From positions 1 through 54,237 of the forward strand of contig JAFSUN010000009.1 of NCBI GenBank assembly GCA_017445225.1: a DNA stretch of 54,237 nt. The letters are read 5' to 3'. The stretch comes from Erysipelotrichaceae bacterium (GTDB lineage: Bacteria > Bacillota_I > Bacilli_A > Erysipelotrichales > Erysipelotrichaceae). Positions 16,017 through 23,665 of the stretch are shown here, one piece after another. How positions within the stretch are numbered: position 1 is the first letter of the stretch; each line of letters opens with the position of its first letter. Below the pieces are notes generated by a model, which did no database searches, was not told the DNA's origin, and saw only the letters and a list, made by a program, of their open reading frames with translations. Position numbers and translations under genes: made by a program.

Positions 16017-17075
16017 ATGTTCAAGAGAAATCAGACCAGAAAGATAAACATCGCCGGGTTAACGCTCGGCGGCAGTGATGAAGTAATCATTCAGTCCATG
16101 TGCAATACCCCAACCAGGGACGTTGAGGCCACGGTTGCCCAGATTAACCAATTGGCGGCGGCCGGCTGTCAGCTGATCAGAGTCGCCGTCCTGGATGAAA
16201 CCGACGCCAGAAGCGTTAAGGCGATCAGGGAGAGGATCTCCATTCCCCTGGTCTGCGACATCCACTTCGACTATAAGCTCGCCCTATTGTGTCTGGAAGC
16301 GGGCTGCGACAAGGTCCGCATCAATCCCGGCAACATCGGCTCCCGGGAAAACGTTGAAAAGGTCGTAAATGCCTGCCGCCAGCGCAATGTTCCCATCCGC
16401 ATCGGCATCAACAGCGGATCCATCGAAAAGGTATTGCTGGAAAAGTACGGACACGTCTGTCCGGAAGCGATGATTGAAAGTGCTCAGAAGCACATCGACA
16501 TTCTTGAAGACCTCGGTTACCGCGACATCTGCCTGTCCTTCAAGAGTTCCAACGTGCCGATGACCATCGAAACCTACCGTCAGGCCGCCCAGAGATGGGA
16601 TTATCCCCTGCACCTGGGCTTAACGGAAGCCGGTACCAAGGACTACAGCCTGATCAAGTCCTCCGCGGCGCTGGGCGCCCTGCTGAATGACGGCATCGGC
16701 AACACCATCCGCATTTCGATCTCCGATGATCCGATCGAGGAGATCAAGGCGGCCAAGAAGCTGTTAAAGGCCTTTGATCTGATCCATGACGTTCCCGATC
16801 TGGTGAGCTGTCCGACCTGCGGGCGCACCCAGTGGGACTTCATGAACGTCGTCAATGAGATCACCGACTACCTGGAAACCGTCCACAAGGACATCAAGGT
16901 CGCCGTCATGGGCTGTGCCGTCAACGGTCCGGGAGAAGCCCGGGAGGCCGATATCGGCGTGGCCGGCGGCAAAAAGGAAGCCATCCTCTTCCGCCATGGC
17001 GAGATCATACGCAAATTCCCCCAGGAGGAGATCCTGGCGGTTCTGAAGAAGGAAATCGATACATTCGTAAAGTAA
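16017..17075 (+). CDS. ispG: 4-hydroxy-3-methylbut-2-en-1-yl diphosphate synthase (IspG/GcpE)
   Basis: This is the [4Fe-4S] enzyme of the MEP isoprenoid route that makes HMBPP from MEcPP. The TIM-barrel half has IQSMCNTPTRD and HFDYKLAL; the C-terminal half has SCPTCGR and MGCAVNGPGEA, carrying the three cluster cysteines. I choose the ATG at 16017, with GTGAGG seven bases before; a GTG at 16005 is less likely. At 352 residues it is the normal single-chain bacterial form. It points to isoprenoid synthesis by the MEP route. Confidence 0.95.
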   Translation: MFKRNQTRKINIAGLTLGGSDEVIIQSMCNTPTRDVEATVAQINQLAAAGCQLIRVAVLDETDARSVKAIRERISIPLVCDIHFDYKLALLCLEAGCDKVRINPGNIGSRENVEKVVNACRQRNVPIRIGINSGSIEKVLLEKYGHVCPEAMIESAQKHIDILEDLGYRDICLSFKSSNVPMTIETYRQAAQRWDYPLHLGLTEAGTKDYSLIKSSAALGALLNDGIGNTIRISISDDPIEEIKAAKKLLKAFDLIHDVPDLVSCPTCGRTQWDFMNVVNEITDYLETVHKDIKVAVMGCAVNGPGEAREADIGVAGGKKEAILFRHGEIIRKFPQEEILAVLKKEIDTFVK

Positions 17076-17076
17076 C

Positions 17077-17823
17077 ATGAAACCCCTGAAACGCGTCTTA
17101 GGATGCCTCAGAAAGGCTGACAATGATTTCAAGCTGATAAGCGACGGCGATCGGATCGCGGTCGGTCTTTCCGGCGGCAAGGATTCCAGCGCCCTTCTAT
17201 ACTGCCTCAACCTCTATAAGCAGTTTTCCAAGAAGCAGTATGAAATCGTGCCGGTCTACATCGACCTGGGCTTTGAAAACAGTGCCATGACACCGGTGCT
17301 TGAATACTTTGAAGAACTTGGCTGTCCGGTAAAGGTCGTCAAGTCGCAGATCCTGGACATCCTGAATCTCAATCTGGATAACAACGGAACCATTCAGTGC
17401 TCCCTATGCGCCAAGTTAAGAAAAGGCGCCCTGGTCAATGCGGCCAGGGAAGCCGGCTGCAACAAGATCGCCCTGGGCCATCATGGCGACGATGCCGTCG
17501 AAACGCTGCTTCTCAACATGATCCACGGCGGCCGAATCGCCACCTTCTCGCCCAACACCTATCTCTCCAACAGCGGTGTCATCCAGTTACGACCGCTGAT
17601 CTACGCCCTGGAAAGCGACATCAGGAGAATGGTCAATGATCTGGGAATTCCGGTCTACAAGAACACCTGTCCCCGGGACGGCTATTCCCAGCGCCAGGAC
17701 ATGAAGGACCTGCTGAAGGAAATTTATAAGAAATACCCCCAGGCCAGGAATAACTTCCAGCTGATGCTGCGCAACATCGATCAGCTGGAGCTCTTGGAGC
17801 CGGTGGAAGAAAAAAGTGAATGA
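17077..17823 (+). CDS. ttcA: TtcA-family tRNA 2-thiolation protein
   Basis: This is an ATP-dependent PP-loop enzyme; TtcA thiolates cytidine 32 in tRNA using an iron-sulfur cluster. SGGKDS is at residues 32-37, followed by CSLCAKLRKG with Cys109 and Cys112 and ALGHHGDDAVETLL. Enterobacterial TtcA has a second CxxC near the C terminus; here only one cysteine (NTCPRDG) is seen. The start follows the ispG stop by one base. Substrate by homology only. Confidence 0.8.
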   Translation: MKPLKRVLGCLRKADNDFKLISDGDRIAVGLSGGKDSSALLYCLNLYKQFSKKQYEIVPVYIDLGFENSAMTPVLEYFEELGCPVKVVKSQILDILNLNLDNNGTIQCSLCAKLRKGALVNAAREAGCNKIALGHHGDDAVETLLLNMIHGGRIATFSPNTYLSNSGVIQLRPLIYALESDIRRMVNDLGIPVYKNTCPRDGYSQRQDMKDLLKEIYKKYPQARNNFQLMLRNIDQLELLEPVEEKSE

Positions 17824-17846
17824 AGCATCCTCGGGATGCTTTTCTT
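17823..17846 (+). terminator. Terminator after ttcA
   Basis: AAGCATCC and GGATGCTT form an 8-bp stem with a 3-base loop, followed by TTCTT. The stop codon is directly before it. Confidence 0.75.
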
Positions 17847-17853
17847 ATGCAGA

Positions 17854-17876
17854 GAAAAAGCGGCTTAATGGCCGCC
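17854..17876 (-). terminator. Terminator after rbfA
   Basis: Minus strand: GCGGC and GCCGC with a 6-base loop, then TTTTTCTC, six bases beyond the rbfA stop codon. It ends the rimP-rbfA operon and faces the ttcA terminator. Confidence 0.75.
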
Positions 17877-17881
17877 TGTTT

Positions 17882-18229
17882 CTACTTGTTTTCGGAATTC
17901 AGTTCCTCGATGATGGCTTCGATCCGGTTGCCCTTTTCCAGGGAATCATCGATGATGAAGATCAGATCCGGACATCTTCTGGTATCCAGTTTATGGGATA
18001 CATAGCTTCTGATCTTGCCCTTGGCCCGGTTGAGAGCCTCGAGGCCTTTAGCACCGTCTCTCTTGGTGCCGAGGAAGGTCACGAAGACCTTGGCGATCGA
18101 GAGATCATTGGTCACTTCCACATCGGTGATGGTGGCAAAGCCGATATCGGGATCACGCAGTTCAAATGTCAGCATTTCCGAGATGGAGCGCTTGATGATG
18201 CTGGCAACCCGGTCTTTCTTGTATGACAT
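17882..18229 (-). CDS. rbfA: Ribosome-binding factor A
   Basis: RbfA is a KH-fold factor for 30S maturation and cold adaptation. The 115-residue sequence has RVASIIKRSISEML at the N terminus and the IAKVFVTFLG strand region. It is the last gene of rimP-nusA-rnpM-infB-rbfA, separated from infB by two bases. Confidence 0.93.
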   Translation of the reverse strand: MSYKKDRVASIIKRSISEMLTFELRDPDIGFATITDVEVTNDLSIAKVFVTFLGTKRDGAKGLEALNRAKGKIRSYVSHKLDTRRCPDLIFIIDDSLEKGNRIEAIIEELNSENK

Positions 18230-18231
18230 GG

Positions 18232-20067
18232 TTACTCCTCCACGACCTGCTGGCTTTCAAAGGCTTCGATGACGTCGCCTTCCTTGATGTCGTTGAAACG
18301 CTCAATGGTAAGGCCGCATTCATAGCCCTGGTTGACTTCCCTGACGCTGTCCTTGAAGCGCTGCAGGGAACCGATGACGCCGGTATAGATGACGACACCG
18401 TCTCTGATCAGGCGCACGCTGCTGGTTCTCTTGATGACACCGTCATCGACCATGCAGCCGGCAATGGTACCGATCTTGGAGACCTTGTAGGTCTGCTTGA
18501 CGGTTGCCTGACCGGTAATGACTTCCTCGAATACCGGAGCTTTCAGACCCTTCATCATCATTTCCAGCTCTTCCAGAGCCTTGTAGATGATGTTGTGCAG
18601 ACGGATGGTGACGCCGCTTTCCTCAGCCAGCTTCTTGATGGTGGCATTCGGACGGACGTTGAATCCGTAGATGATGGCGTTGGAAGCATTCGCCAGCATG
18701 ATGTCGCTTTCGCTGATGGCACCGGCGGTCGCTCTGATGACGGTCGCCTTGACGCCGTCAACGTTGACCTTTTCCATGGAGCTCTTGACCGCTTCGGCAC
18801 TGCCGGTAACGTCAGCCTTGACGATGATGTTGACTTCCTTGACATTGCCCTGCTTGATCTGTTCAGTCAGATCGTCAAAGCTCATGGCGGAAGTGCTTCT
18901 TCTCTCTTCTTCGATCTTCTTCTGAGCGCGCTGGTCAGCGATCTTGCGGGCCAGTTTTTCATTTTCAAAGGCCTTGAAGTGATCGCCGGCTTCCGGAACG
19001 TTGTCCAGACCGATGATCTCAACCGGCATGGACGGTAAGGCGCTCTTGATCTCGCGGCCCTTGTCATCGGTCATCTTTCTGATGCGGCCGATGCAGGTTC
19101 CGGCAACGACCATGTCACCGGTCTTCAGAGTTCCGTTCTGTACCAGCAGGGTGGCGACCGGTCCTCTGCCCTTGTCCAGCTTGGCTTCCACTACCGTACC
19201 GGTAGCAGCCTTCTTGGGATTGGCCTTCAGTTCCATGATCTCAGCCTGTAAAAGGATCATCTCCAGCAGGGAATCAATGCCAATGCCCTGCTTGGCGGAG
19301 AGCTTGGCAAACATCGTGCTGCCGCCCCACTCTTCCGGCATCAGATCATAGTCAGCCAGTTCGGTATAAACACGGTCGACATTGGCGTTGTGCTTGTCGA
19401 TCTTGTTGACGGCCACGATCATCGGAACACCGGCCGCCCGGGAGTGGTCGATGGCTTCCTTGGTCTGCGGCATGACACCGTCATCGGCAGCGACGACGAT
19501 GACGACGATGTCGGTCATCTTGGCGCCTCTGGCACGCATGGCGGTAAAGGCCTCATGGCCCGGGGTATCCAGGAAGGTTACCCGCTGGCCTTTTACTTCG
19601 ACTTGATAGGCACCGATGTGCTGCGTGATGCCGCCGAATTCACTGGCGGTAACATGGGTCTTTCTGATGTTGTCCAGCAGGGTCGTCTTGCCGTGGTCAA
19701 CATGTCCCATGATGGTAACGATCGGAGCTCTGGGGACCAGGTCCTCTTCGTTATCGGGAACATCGTCTTCCAGGCTGTTTTCATCCACTTCCTCTTCCTT
19801 GGTAATGGAAACATTGTACTGCATGGCGATCAGCTGGATGGTCTCATCATCCAGAGAATTGTTGATGGTGACCATCTGTCCCATCATGAACAGGAATTTG
19901 ATGATGTCGGCAGGAGACTTGTTGATCTTCTCTGCCAGTTCTTTAACCGTGATGCCATCTTTGTAGGTGCAGTCCCTGGCCTCTTCCTTCTTGCGAGGCA
20001 CAAAGCCGGTACCGTAATCTCCCTTTTTGTTTCTGTTTCTGTTGTTTCGATTATTAGTCTTAGCCAT
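18232..20067 (-). CDS. infB: Translation initiation factor IF-2
   Basis: IF-2 is the GTPase that brings initiator tRNA to the 30S subunit. I use the ATG at 20067, eight bases after AAAGGTGG; a GTG four codons upstream lies on that site. [10 protein letters not shown] lies near residue 121, DTPGHEAF and NKIDK follow, then domains II, III and IV. The protein is 611 residues, with a short basic N terminus, so it is like the shorter IF-2 of Mollicutes and relatives. The ylxQ (L7Ae-like) gene usual in bacilli is missing upstream. Confidence 0.95.
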   Translation of the reverse strand: MAKTNNRNNRNRNKKGDYGTGFVPRKKEEARDCTYKDGITVKELAEKINKSPADIIKFLFMMGQMVTINNSLDDETIQLIAMQYNVSITKEEEVDENSLEDDVPDNEEDLVPRAPIVTIMGHVDHGKTTLLDNIRKTHVTASEFGGITQHIGAYQVEVKGQRVTFLDTPGHEAFTAMRARGAKMTDIVVIVVAADDGVMPQTKEAIDHSRAAGVPMIVAVNKIDKHNANVDRVYTELADYDLMPEEWGGSTMFAKLSAKQGIGIDSLLEMILLQAEIMELKANPKKAATGTVVEAKLDKGRGPVATLLVQNGTLKTGDMVVAGTCIGRIRKMTDDKGREIKSALPSMPVEIIGLDNVPEAGDHFKAFENEKLARKIADQRAQKKIEEERRSTSAMSFDDLTEQIKQGNVKEVNIIVKADVTGSAEAVKSSMEKVNVDGVKATVIRATAGAISESDIMLANASNAIIYGFNVRPNATIKKLAEESGVTIRLHNIIYKALEELEMMMKGLKAPVFEEVITGQATVKQTYKVSKIGTIAGCMVDDGVIKRTSSVRLIRDGVVIYTGVIGSLQRFKDSVREVNQGYECGLTIERFNDIKEGDVIEAFESQQVVEE

Positions 20068-20091
20068 TAACAGCACCACCTTTCTATCTAA

Positions 20092-20346
20092 CTATTTGAT
20101 CAGTTCGATCAGCTGATCGTAAATTTCAGCCGGGACTTCCGCCTCCAGATGCTTATTCAGCACCTTTTTCTTTCTGGCGGTTTCGATGACCTCCCTGTCG
20201 AGTTTCAGGTAGGCCCCGTGCCCGTTCTTCTTTCCGGTCGTATCGACCACTATTTCCCCCTCTGGAGTTCTGACAATACGGATGAGTTCCTTCTTGGGGA
20301 AACGCTCGTTGGTCACGACGCACTTTCTCATCGGTATCTTACGCAT
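20092..20346 (-). CDS. rnpM: RnpM/YlxR RNA-binding protein
   Basis: The 84-residue protein has RKIPMRKCVVTNERFPKKEL and GHGAYLKLD, the signature of the YlxR family (DUF448). In B. subtilis this family was reported to bind RNase P RNA. Its position between nusA and infB is conserved in Firmicutes. Confidence 0.88.
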   Translation of the reverse strand: MRKIPMRKCVVTNERFPKKELIRIVRTPEGEIVVDTTGKKNGHGAYLKLDREVIETARKKKVLNKHLEAEVPAEIYDQLIELIK

Positions 20347-20354
20347 GGATCCTC

Positions 20355-22082
20355 CTAGTTATCGTAGAATTCATCGTAATCGTCGTAATCGACGTCCTCA
20401 TCATACCAGTGATCATCGTCATCGTTGTTGAATTCCTCAAGCTCTTCTTCGGAGTATTCCGGCTTGATGTCGTAGTCTCTGGCCTTGAGGGCTTCGAGCT
20501 TCTTCTTGAGTTCCTCGTTTTCCTCTTCTTCCTTGCTGGCCTTCTTCTTGCGTGAGGATGAAGTCTGCTTGCTGGCCTTCTTGGCATCGGCCAGTTCTTC
20601 GTACTTGGAAACGTATTCGTTGGCCTTGATCTCCAGCTTCGGCTTGCGCTTCTTCGTGGTTTCCTTTTCTTCCGGCTCTTCGGTTTCCTCTGCCTTGACT
20701 TCTTCCTTCACCGGCTCAGGCTTGACTTCAGCGACCGGCTGTTCTTCGACAACTGGTTCAGCCTTCTCTTCCTGCGGCTTTTCTTCAACAGCCACTTCTT
20801 CAATGGCCGGCTGTTCTTCAATAACCGGTTCAGCCTTTTCAGCCTCTTCAGCAGCCTTTCTGGCTTCTTCTTCAGCCTTTCTGGCAGCTTCTTCAGCAGC
20901 GAGGGCTTCTTCTCTGGCTCTTTCCTCAGCTTCCTGTCTTTCAATGGCTTCCAGACGGCGCTTGGTCTCTTCCCTGGCAATGAACTGCTGCATGGCACCG
21001 TACCAGTCAATGCCCATGGCTTCGACATCGCTCTGGGTCTTGATGTCGATCTTACGGCCCAGCAGCTTGACAGCCAGCTTGACGTTGATGCCCTTCTTGC
21101 CGATGGCCAGGGACAGCTGGTTGTCCTCAACGACGATCAGCAGGTTCTTGGGATCATCCTGCGGGATGATGGAAAGAACATTGGCCGGCTTCATGACGTT
21201 CTTGATGAACTGGACAAAGTCCGGGCTCCATTCAAAGATGTCGATGTTCTCATGGGACTGCGGATTGCCGTTCTGAGTGATCTCGGAAATGACTGAGAGG
21301 ACGCGGGCGCCTCTCGGGCCGATGCAGGCACCGATCGGGTCAACGTTCGGATTATTGGAGAAGACGGCCATCTTGGTTCTCTCGCCGGCTTCTCTGGCAA
21401 TGGCCTTGATCTCCACGGTACCGTCATAGATCTCGGTAACGCTGGATTCAAAGAGTCTCTTGACCAGGTTGGCACTGCTGCGGGAGACGATGACCTGAGC
21501 ACCCTTGGTATCCTTGGAAACGGCCTTGATGATGACCTTGAGTCGCTGGCCGTCAAAGTACTTCTCACCGGGGATCTGATCAGCCTTGGTCATTAAGGCC
21601 AGGGTCTTGCCCAGATCAACGAGGACGAACTTGTCCTCTACGGTCTGAACGGTTCCGTAGACCAGATCATCGATCTTGTCGATGTATTCGTCATAGACCA
21701 TCTGCTTGCTGGCTTCCTTGATCTTCTGCAGCATGACATTCTTGACCAGGGAAACGGTAGAACGGCCAAAATCCTCAATGCCGACCTCATCTTCAATGAT
21801 GTCGTCAACATTGTAGCTTTCGCTCAGTTCTCTGGCATCTTCCAGGGAGATCTCCAGATCCGGGTCCATGACTTCGGTGTCGATGACCTTTCTCTGCTGA
21901 TAGAGTCTGATCACGCCCTTATCATCGATATCAACTCTGACCATGGCATCCGGGCAGGAAATATGCTTGCGGTATGCCTTAGCCAGACCTTCCTTTAAGG
22001 CGCTGACGACAACATCATAGGAGATCATCCGGTTTTCCTGGATGTTGCTCAGTACAGCTGCCAAATCTTTTACATTCATCAT
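20355..22082 (-). CDS. nusA: Transcription factor NusA with a long charged C-terminal tail
   Basis: NusA binds RNA polymerase and nascent RNA in pausing, termination and antitermination. The N-terminal domain, S1 domain (VYGTVQTVEDKFVLVDLG) and two KH domains (IGACIGPRGARV; LSLAIGKKGINVKLA) fill the first 340 or so residues. The remaining 235 residues are unusual: Ala-Glu-Lys helices, then Glu/Pro repeats, a Lys-rich block (RKKKASKEEEE) and a very acidic end (NNDDDDHWYDEDVDYDDYDEFYD). Firmicute NusA is usually about 370 residues. Start at the first of two ATGs. Confidence 0.94.
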   Translation of the reverse strand: MMNVKDLAAVLSNIQENRMISYDVVVSALKEGLAKAYRKHISCPDAMVRVDIDDKGVIRLYQQRKVIDTEVMDPDLEISLEDARELSESYNVDDIIEDEVGIEDFGRSTVSLVKNVMLQKIKEASKQMVYDEYIDKIDDLVYGTVQTVEDKFVLVDLGKTLALMTKADQIPGEKYFDGQRLKVIIKAVSKDTKGAQVIVSRSSANLVKRLFESSVTEIYDGTVEIKAIAREAGERTKMAVFSNNPNVDPIGACIGPRGARVLSVISEITQNGNPQSHENIDIFEWSPDFVQFIKNVMKPANVLSIIPQDDPKNLLIVVEDNQLSLAIGKKGINVKLAVKLLGRKIDIKTQSDVEAMGIDWYGAMQQFIAREETKRRLEAIERQEAEERAREEALAAEEAARKAEEEARKAAEEAEKAEPVIEEQPAIEEVAVEEKPQEEKAEPVVEEQPVAEVKPEPVKEEVKAEETEEPEEKETTKKRKPKLEIKANEYVSKYEELADAKKASKQTSSSRKKKASKEEEENEELKKKLEALKARDYDIKPEYSEEELEEFNNDDDDHWYDEDVDYDDYDEFYDN

Positions 22083-22095
22083 AATATTAACCCAC

Positions 22096-22557
22096 CTATA
22101 GTTTTACAGCTCTTCTGATGAAGCGGATGTCCGCTCTCTTCACGGATGCTGTTTTCCTTCTGCCTTTAATGAAAAATTCGATCTTCAGTACGCCGTCTTC
22201 ATATTCCAGAAGTTTTCCTTCGTACTGATCGTAGCCGTCCTTAGGATCGACGAGATCGGCGTGCACGTATTCACCTACGGAATTGATGATGTCCTCATCA
22301 TTCTCGAGCTCATACTCGGCTCCGAATGAACAGACATCGAGGTTATACGGTTCTGCGGAATAATCAATTCGGTCCAGTACTTCTGACAGTTCCCGGCTTA
22401 CCAGTACGCAGGTGTCCATGTCCATGGATCCGTCGGCCTTCATGATGCTGATCTCCAGGGTCTTCGGATTGCCCGGAATCAGCTTGATGGCATGTCTGGT
22501 GATACCGTTTTTCAAAAATACGCTTTCAAGTTCCTTGTCTAAATCCTTAATCTGCAT
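22096..22557 (-). CDS. rimP: Ribosome maturation factor RimP
   Basis: RimP assists 30S assembly. The 153-residue protein has the two-domain form, with LEISIMKADGSMDMDTCVLVSRELSEVLD in the first domain and the small SH3-like second domain (EGKLLEYEDGVLKI). TGGAGGAAAG precedes the ATG. It is the first gene of its operon and is preceded by a strong promoter and a leader hairpin. Confidence 0.92.
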   Translation of the reverse strand: MQIKDLDKELESVFLKNGITRHAIKLIPGNPKTLEISIMKADGSMDMDTCVLVSRELSEVLDRIDYSAEPYNLDVCSFGAEYELENDEDIINSVGEYVHADLVDPKDGYDQYEGKLLEYEDGVLKIEFFIKGRRKTASVKRADIRFIRRAVKL

Positions 22558-22575
22558 CTTTCCTCCAGGAATAAC

Positions 22576-22601
22576 ACAAGGAGTGGCTGACCACTCCTTG
22601 T
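22576..22601 (-). promoter_or_regulatory. Leader hairpin of the rimP-nusA operon
   Basis: A perfect 11-bp stem (ACAAGGAGTGG with CCACTCCTTGT) and 4-base loop lie between the promoter and the rimP ribosome-binding site. With a start site about 7 bases past the -10 box, the mRNA would begin only a few bases before this stem. No T run follows on the minus strand, so it does not look like a terminator. It may stabilise the 5' end or regulate translation. Confidence 0.45.
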
Positions 22602-22613
22602 TTGTACGTCAAT

Positions 22614-22642
22614 ATTCTAACTAAACTGAAACACGTTTTCAA
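22614..22642 (-). promoter_or_regulatory. Promoter of the rimP-nusA-infB operon
   Basis: Minus strand: TTGAAA, a 17-base spacer and TAGAAT, a near-consensus housekeeping promoter. Confidence 0.7.
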
Positions 22643-22719
22643 GAAAAATCGTTATTTTTTTCCAAGCAGCCGGTGCATTGCCTGATTATCTGAAAAAATA
22701 TAACCAACAGATGTGGTAA

Positions 22720-23289
22720 TCATGCTTTTTTTTCATCGTTATCAGAATTCACAATCGCTTCAAGATCCTCCATGGCATAAGCGCGGATAAATACAAGATA
22801 CACGATCAGCACAAGAAGCACAGGCCAGACAAATACCCAGTGCATAAAATACATAAATATGGTTAAGGGAATGAGTGTAAGACAGCAGACAGAAAGAGTC
22901 TTAACTTCTTTTCTTTTCGCTTTTATCTCGTTATTCCTGATAGAAATCAGTATGTCCTTTATTCTGGAGTCAATGTTGATGATGGATTGTTCGGTTGAAG
23001 AAAGCCGGGAGTTGATCTCGCCAAGGTCATAGGATACCTGATCGATTCTGCTTTTCATATCTTTGTCAAATTTGCCGTTTCCCTCAAAGACCTCCTCCAG
23101 AGAAAGATTGAATACATTGCAGATATTTACAATATCATCCATTGACGGTAATGATTCACCGCTTTCCCAGCGTCTGACAGTTCTTTCAGAGACATTTAAT
23201 GCATCCGCCATTTCTTCCTGATTAAAGTTTTTCTGTTTTCTCAAGGTAATAAGCATTCTGCTGATTTTTTCTATATCAAGTGTTCTCAT
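22720..23289 (-). CDS. XRE-type helix-turn-helix protein with two membrane segments
   Basis: Residues 8-65 form a Cro/CI-type HTH (NQEEMADALNVSERTVRRWESGESLPS). A coiled-coil-like stretch follows (residues 75-125), then two hydrophobic segments near 133-168 (LTLIPLTIFMYFMHWVF and PVLLVLIVYLVF) and a short charged end. This is a membrane-tethered DNA-binding protein. Codons are much richer in A and T than in the flanking genes. The ATG follows AAAGGA at a good distance. It has no linked target gene that I can see. A 13-codon ORF overlaps its start. Confidence 0.8.
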   Translation of the reverse strand: MRTLDIEKISRMLITLRKQKNFNQEEMADALNVSERTVRRWESGESLPSMDDIVNICNVFNLSLEEVFEGNGKFDKDMKSRIDQVSYDLGEINSRLSSTEQSIINIDSRIKDILISIRNNEIKAKRKEVKTLSVCCLTLIPLTIFMYFMHWVFVWPVLLVLIVYLVFIRAYAMEDLEAIVNSDNDEKKA

Positions 23290-23317
23290 GATTTCCTTTC
23301 ACAAGTCTTTTTTTCAT
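23276..23317 (-). CDS. Possible 13-residue leader peptide
   Basis: ATG at 23317 with GAGGTGA nine bases upstream opens MKKRLVKGNHENT and stops at 23276, inside the start of the HTH gene in another frame. The good ribosome-binding site and overlap suggest translational coupling. A peptide this short could be chance. Confidence 0.3.
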   Translation of the reverse strand: MKKRLVKGNHENT

Positions 23318-23385
23318 TTTGTATCTTCACCTCGTAATTAATGATATCACCGAGTTCTCCTGGCCAACAGGGCATCTTTGACCTA

Positions 23386-23409
23386 AAACCGGCCAGAATT
23401 GGCCGGTTT
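23386..23409 (-). terminator. Symmetric hairpin, probable terminator
   Basis: A 10-bp perfect stem, AAACCGGCCA with TGGCCGGTTT, and a 4-base loop. On the minus strand GGTTTTAGG follows. It lies downstream of the decayed reading frame at 23437-23600 and may once have ended it. Confidence 0.5.
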
Positions 23410-23436
23410 CCTCACAAATGCTGCAGTGTCTCATGT

Positions 23437-23600
23437 ACGGGTATATAGACAAAAGAACCGTATCAAATATAAATTACCTTTTTTCCAGCGCTTGAACATA
23501 TATCCAACAATCCAAACCAGATAACACCCTGTTTAACAGAATTATGAAAGCTTTTTATGACCTCTTAACTTTATACAACGACAGAAAAAGATTCCTCTGT
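23437..23600 (-). pseudogene. Possible remnant of a membrane protein gene
   Basis: Minus-strand frames here give NSVKQGVIWFG in one frame, then VGYMFKRWKKGNLYLIRFFCLYTRT ending at a TGA in another, as if joined by a frameshift. A hairpin follows the TGA. I cannot name a family, and chance reading in AT-rich DNA is possible. Confidence 0.2.
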
Positions 23601-23665
23601 TTCCATAGGCAATTACCTGAGAGAAAACAGATGAAATTAACCACTCATCATATTAGTTGAAACTC

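Larger units (their letters stand above)
23318..23665. other. AT-rich intergenic stretch
   Basis: This stretch lies between the HTH gene and rarA. It holds a strong palindrome at 23386-23409 and fragments of a possible dead gene on the minus strand at 23437-23600. Composition is clearly more AT-rich than the core genes on either side. No intact gene or RNA gene was recognised. Confidence 0.4.
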
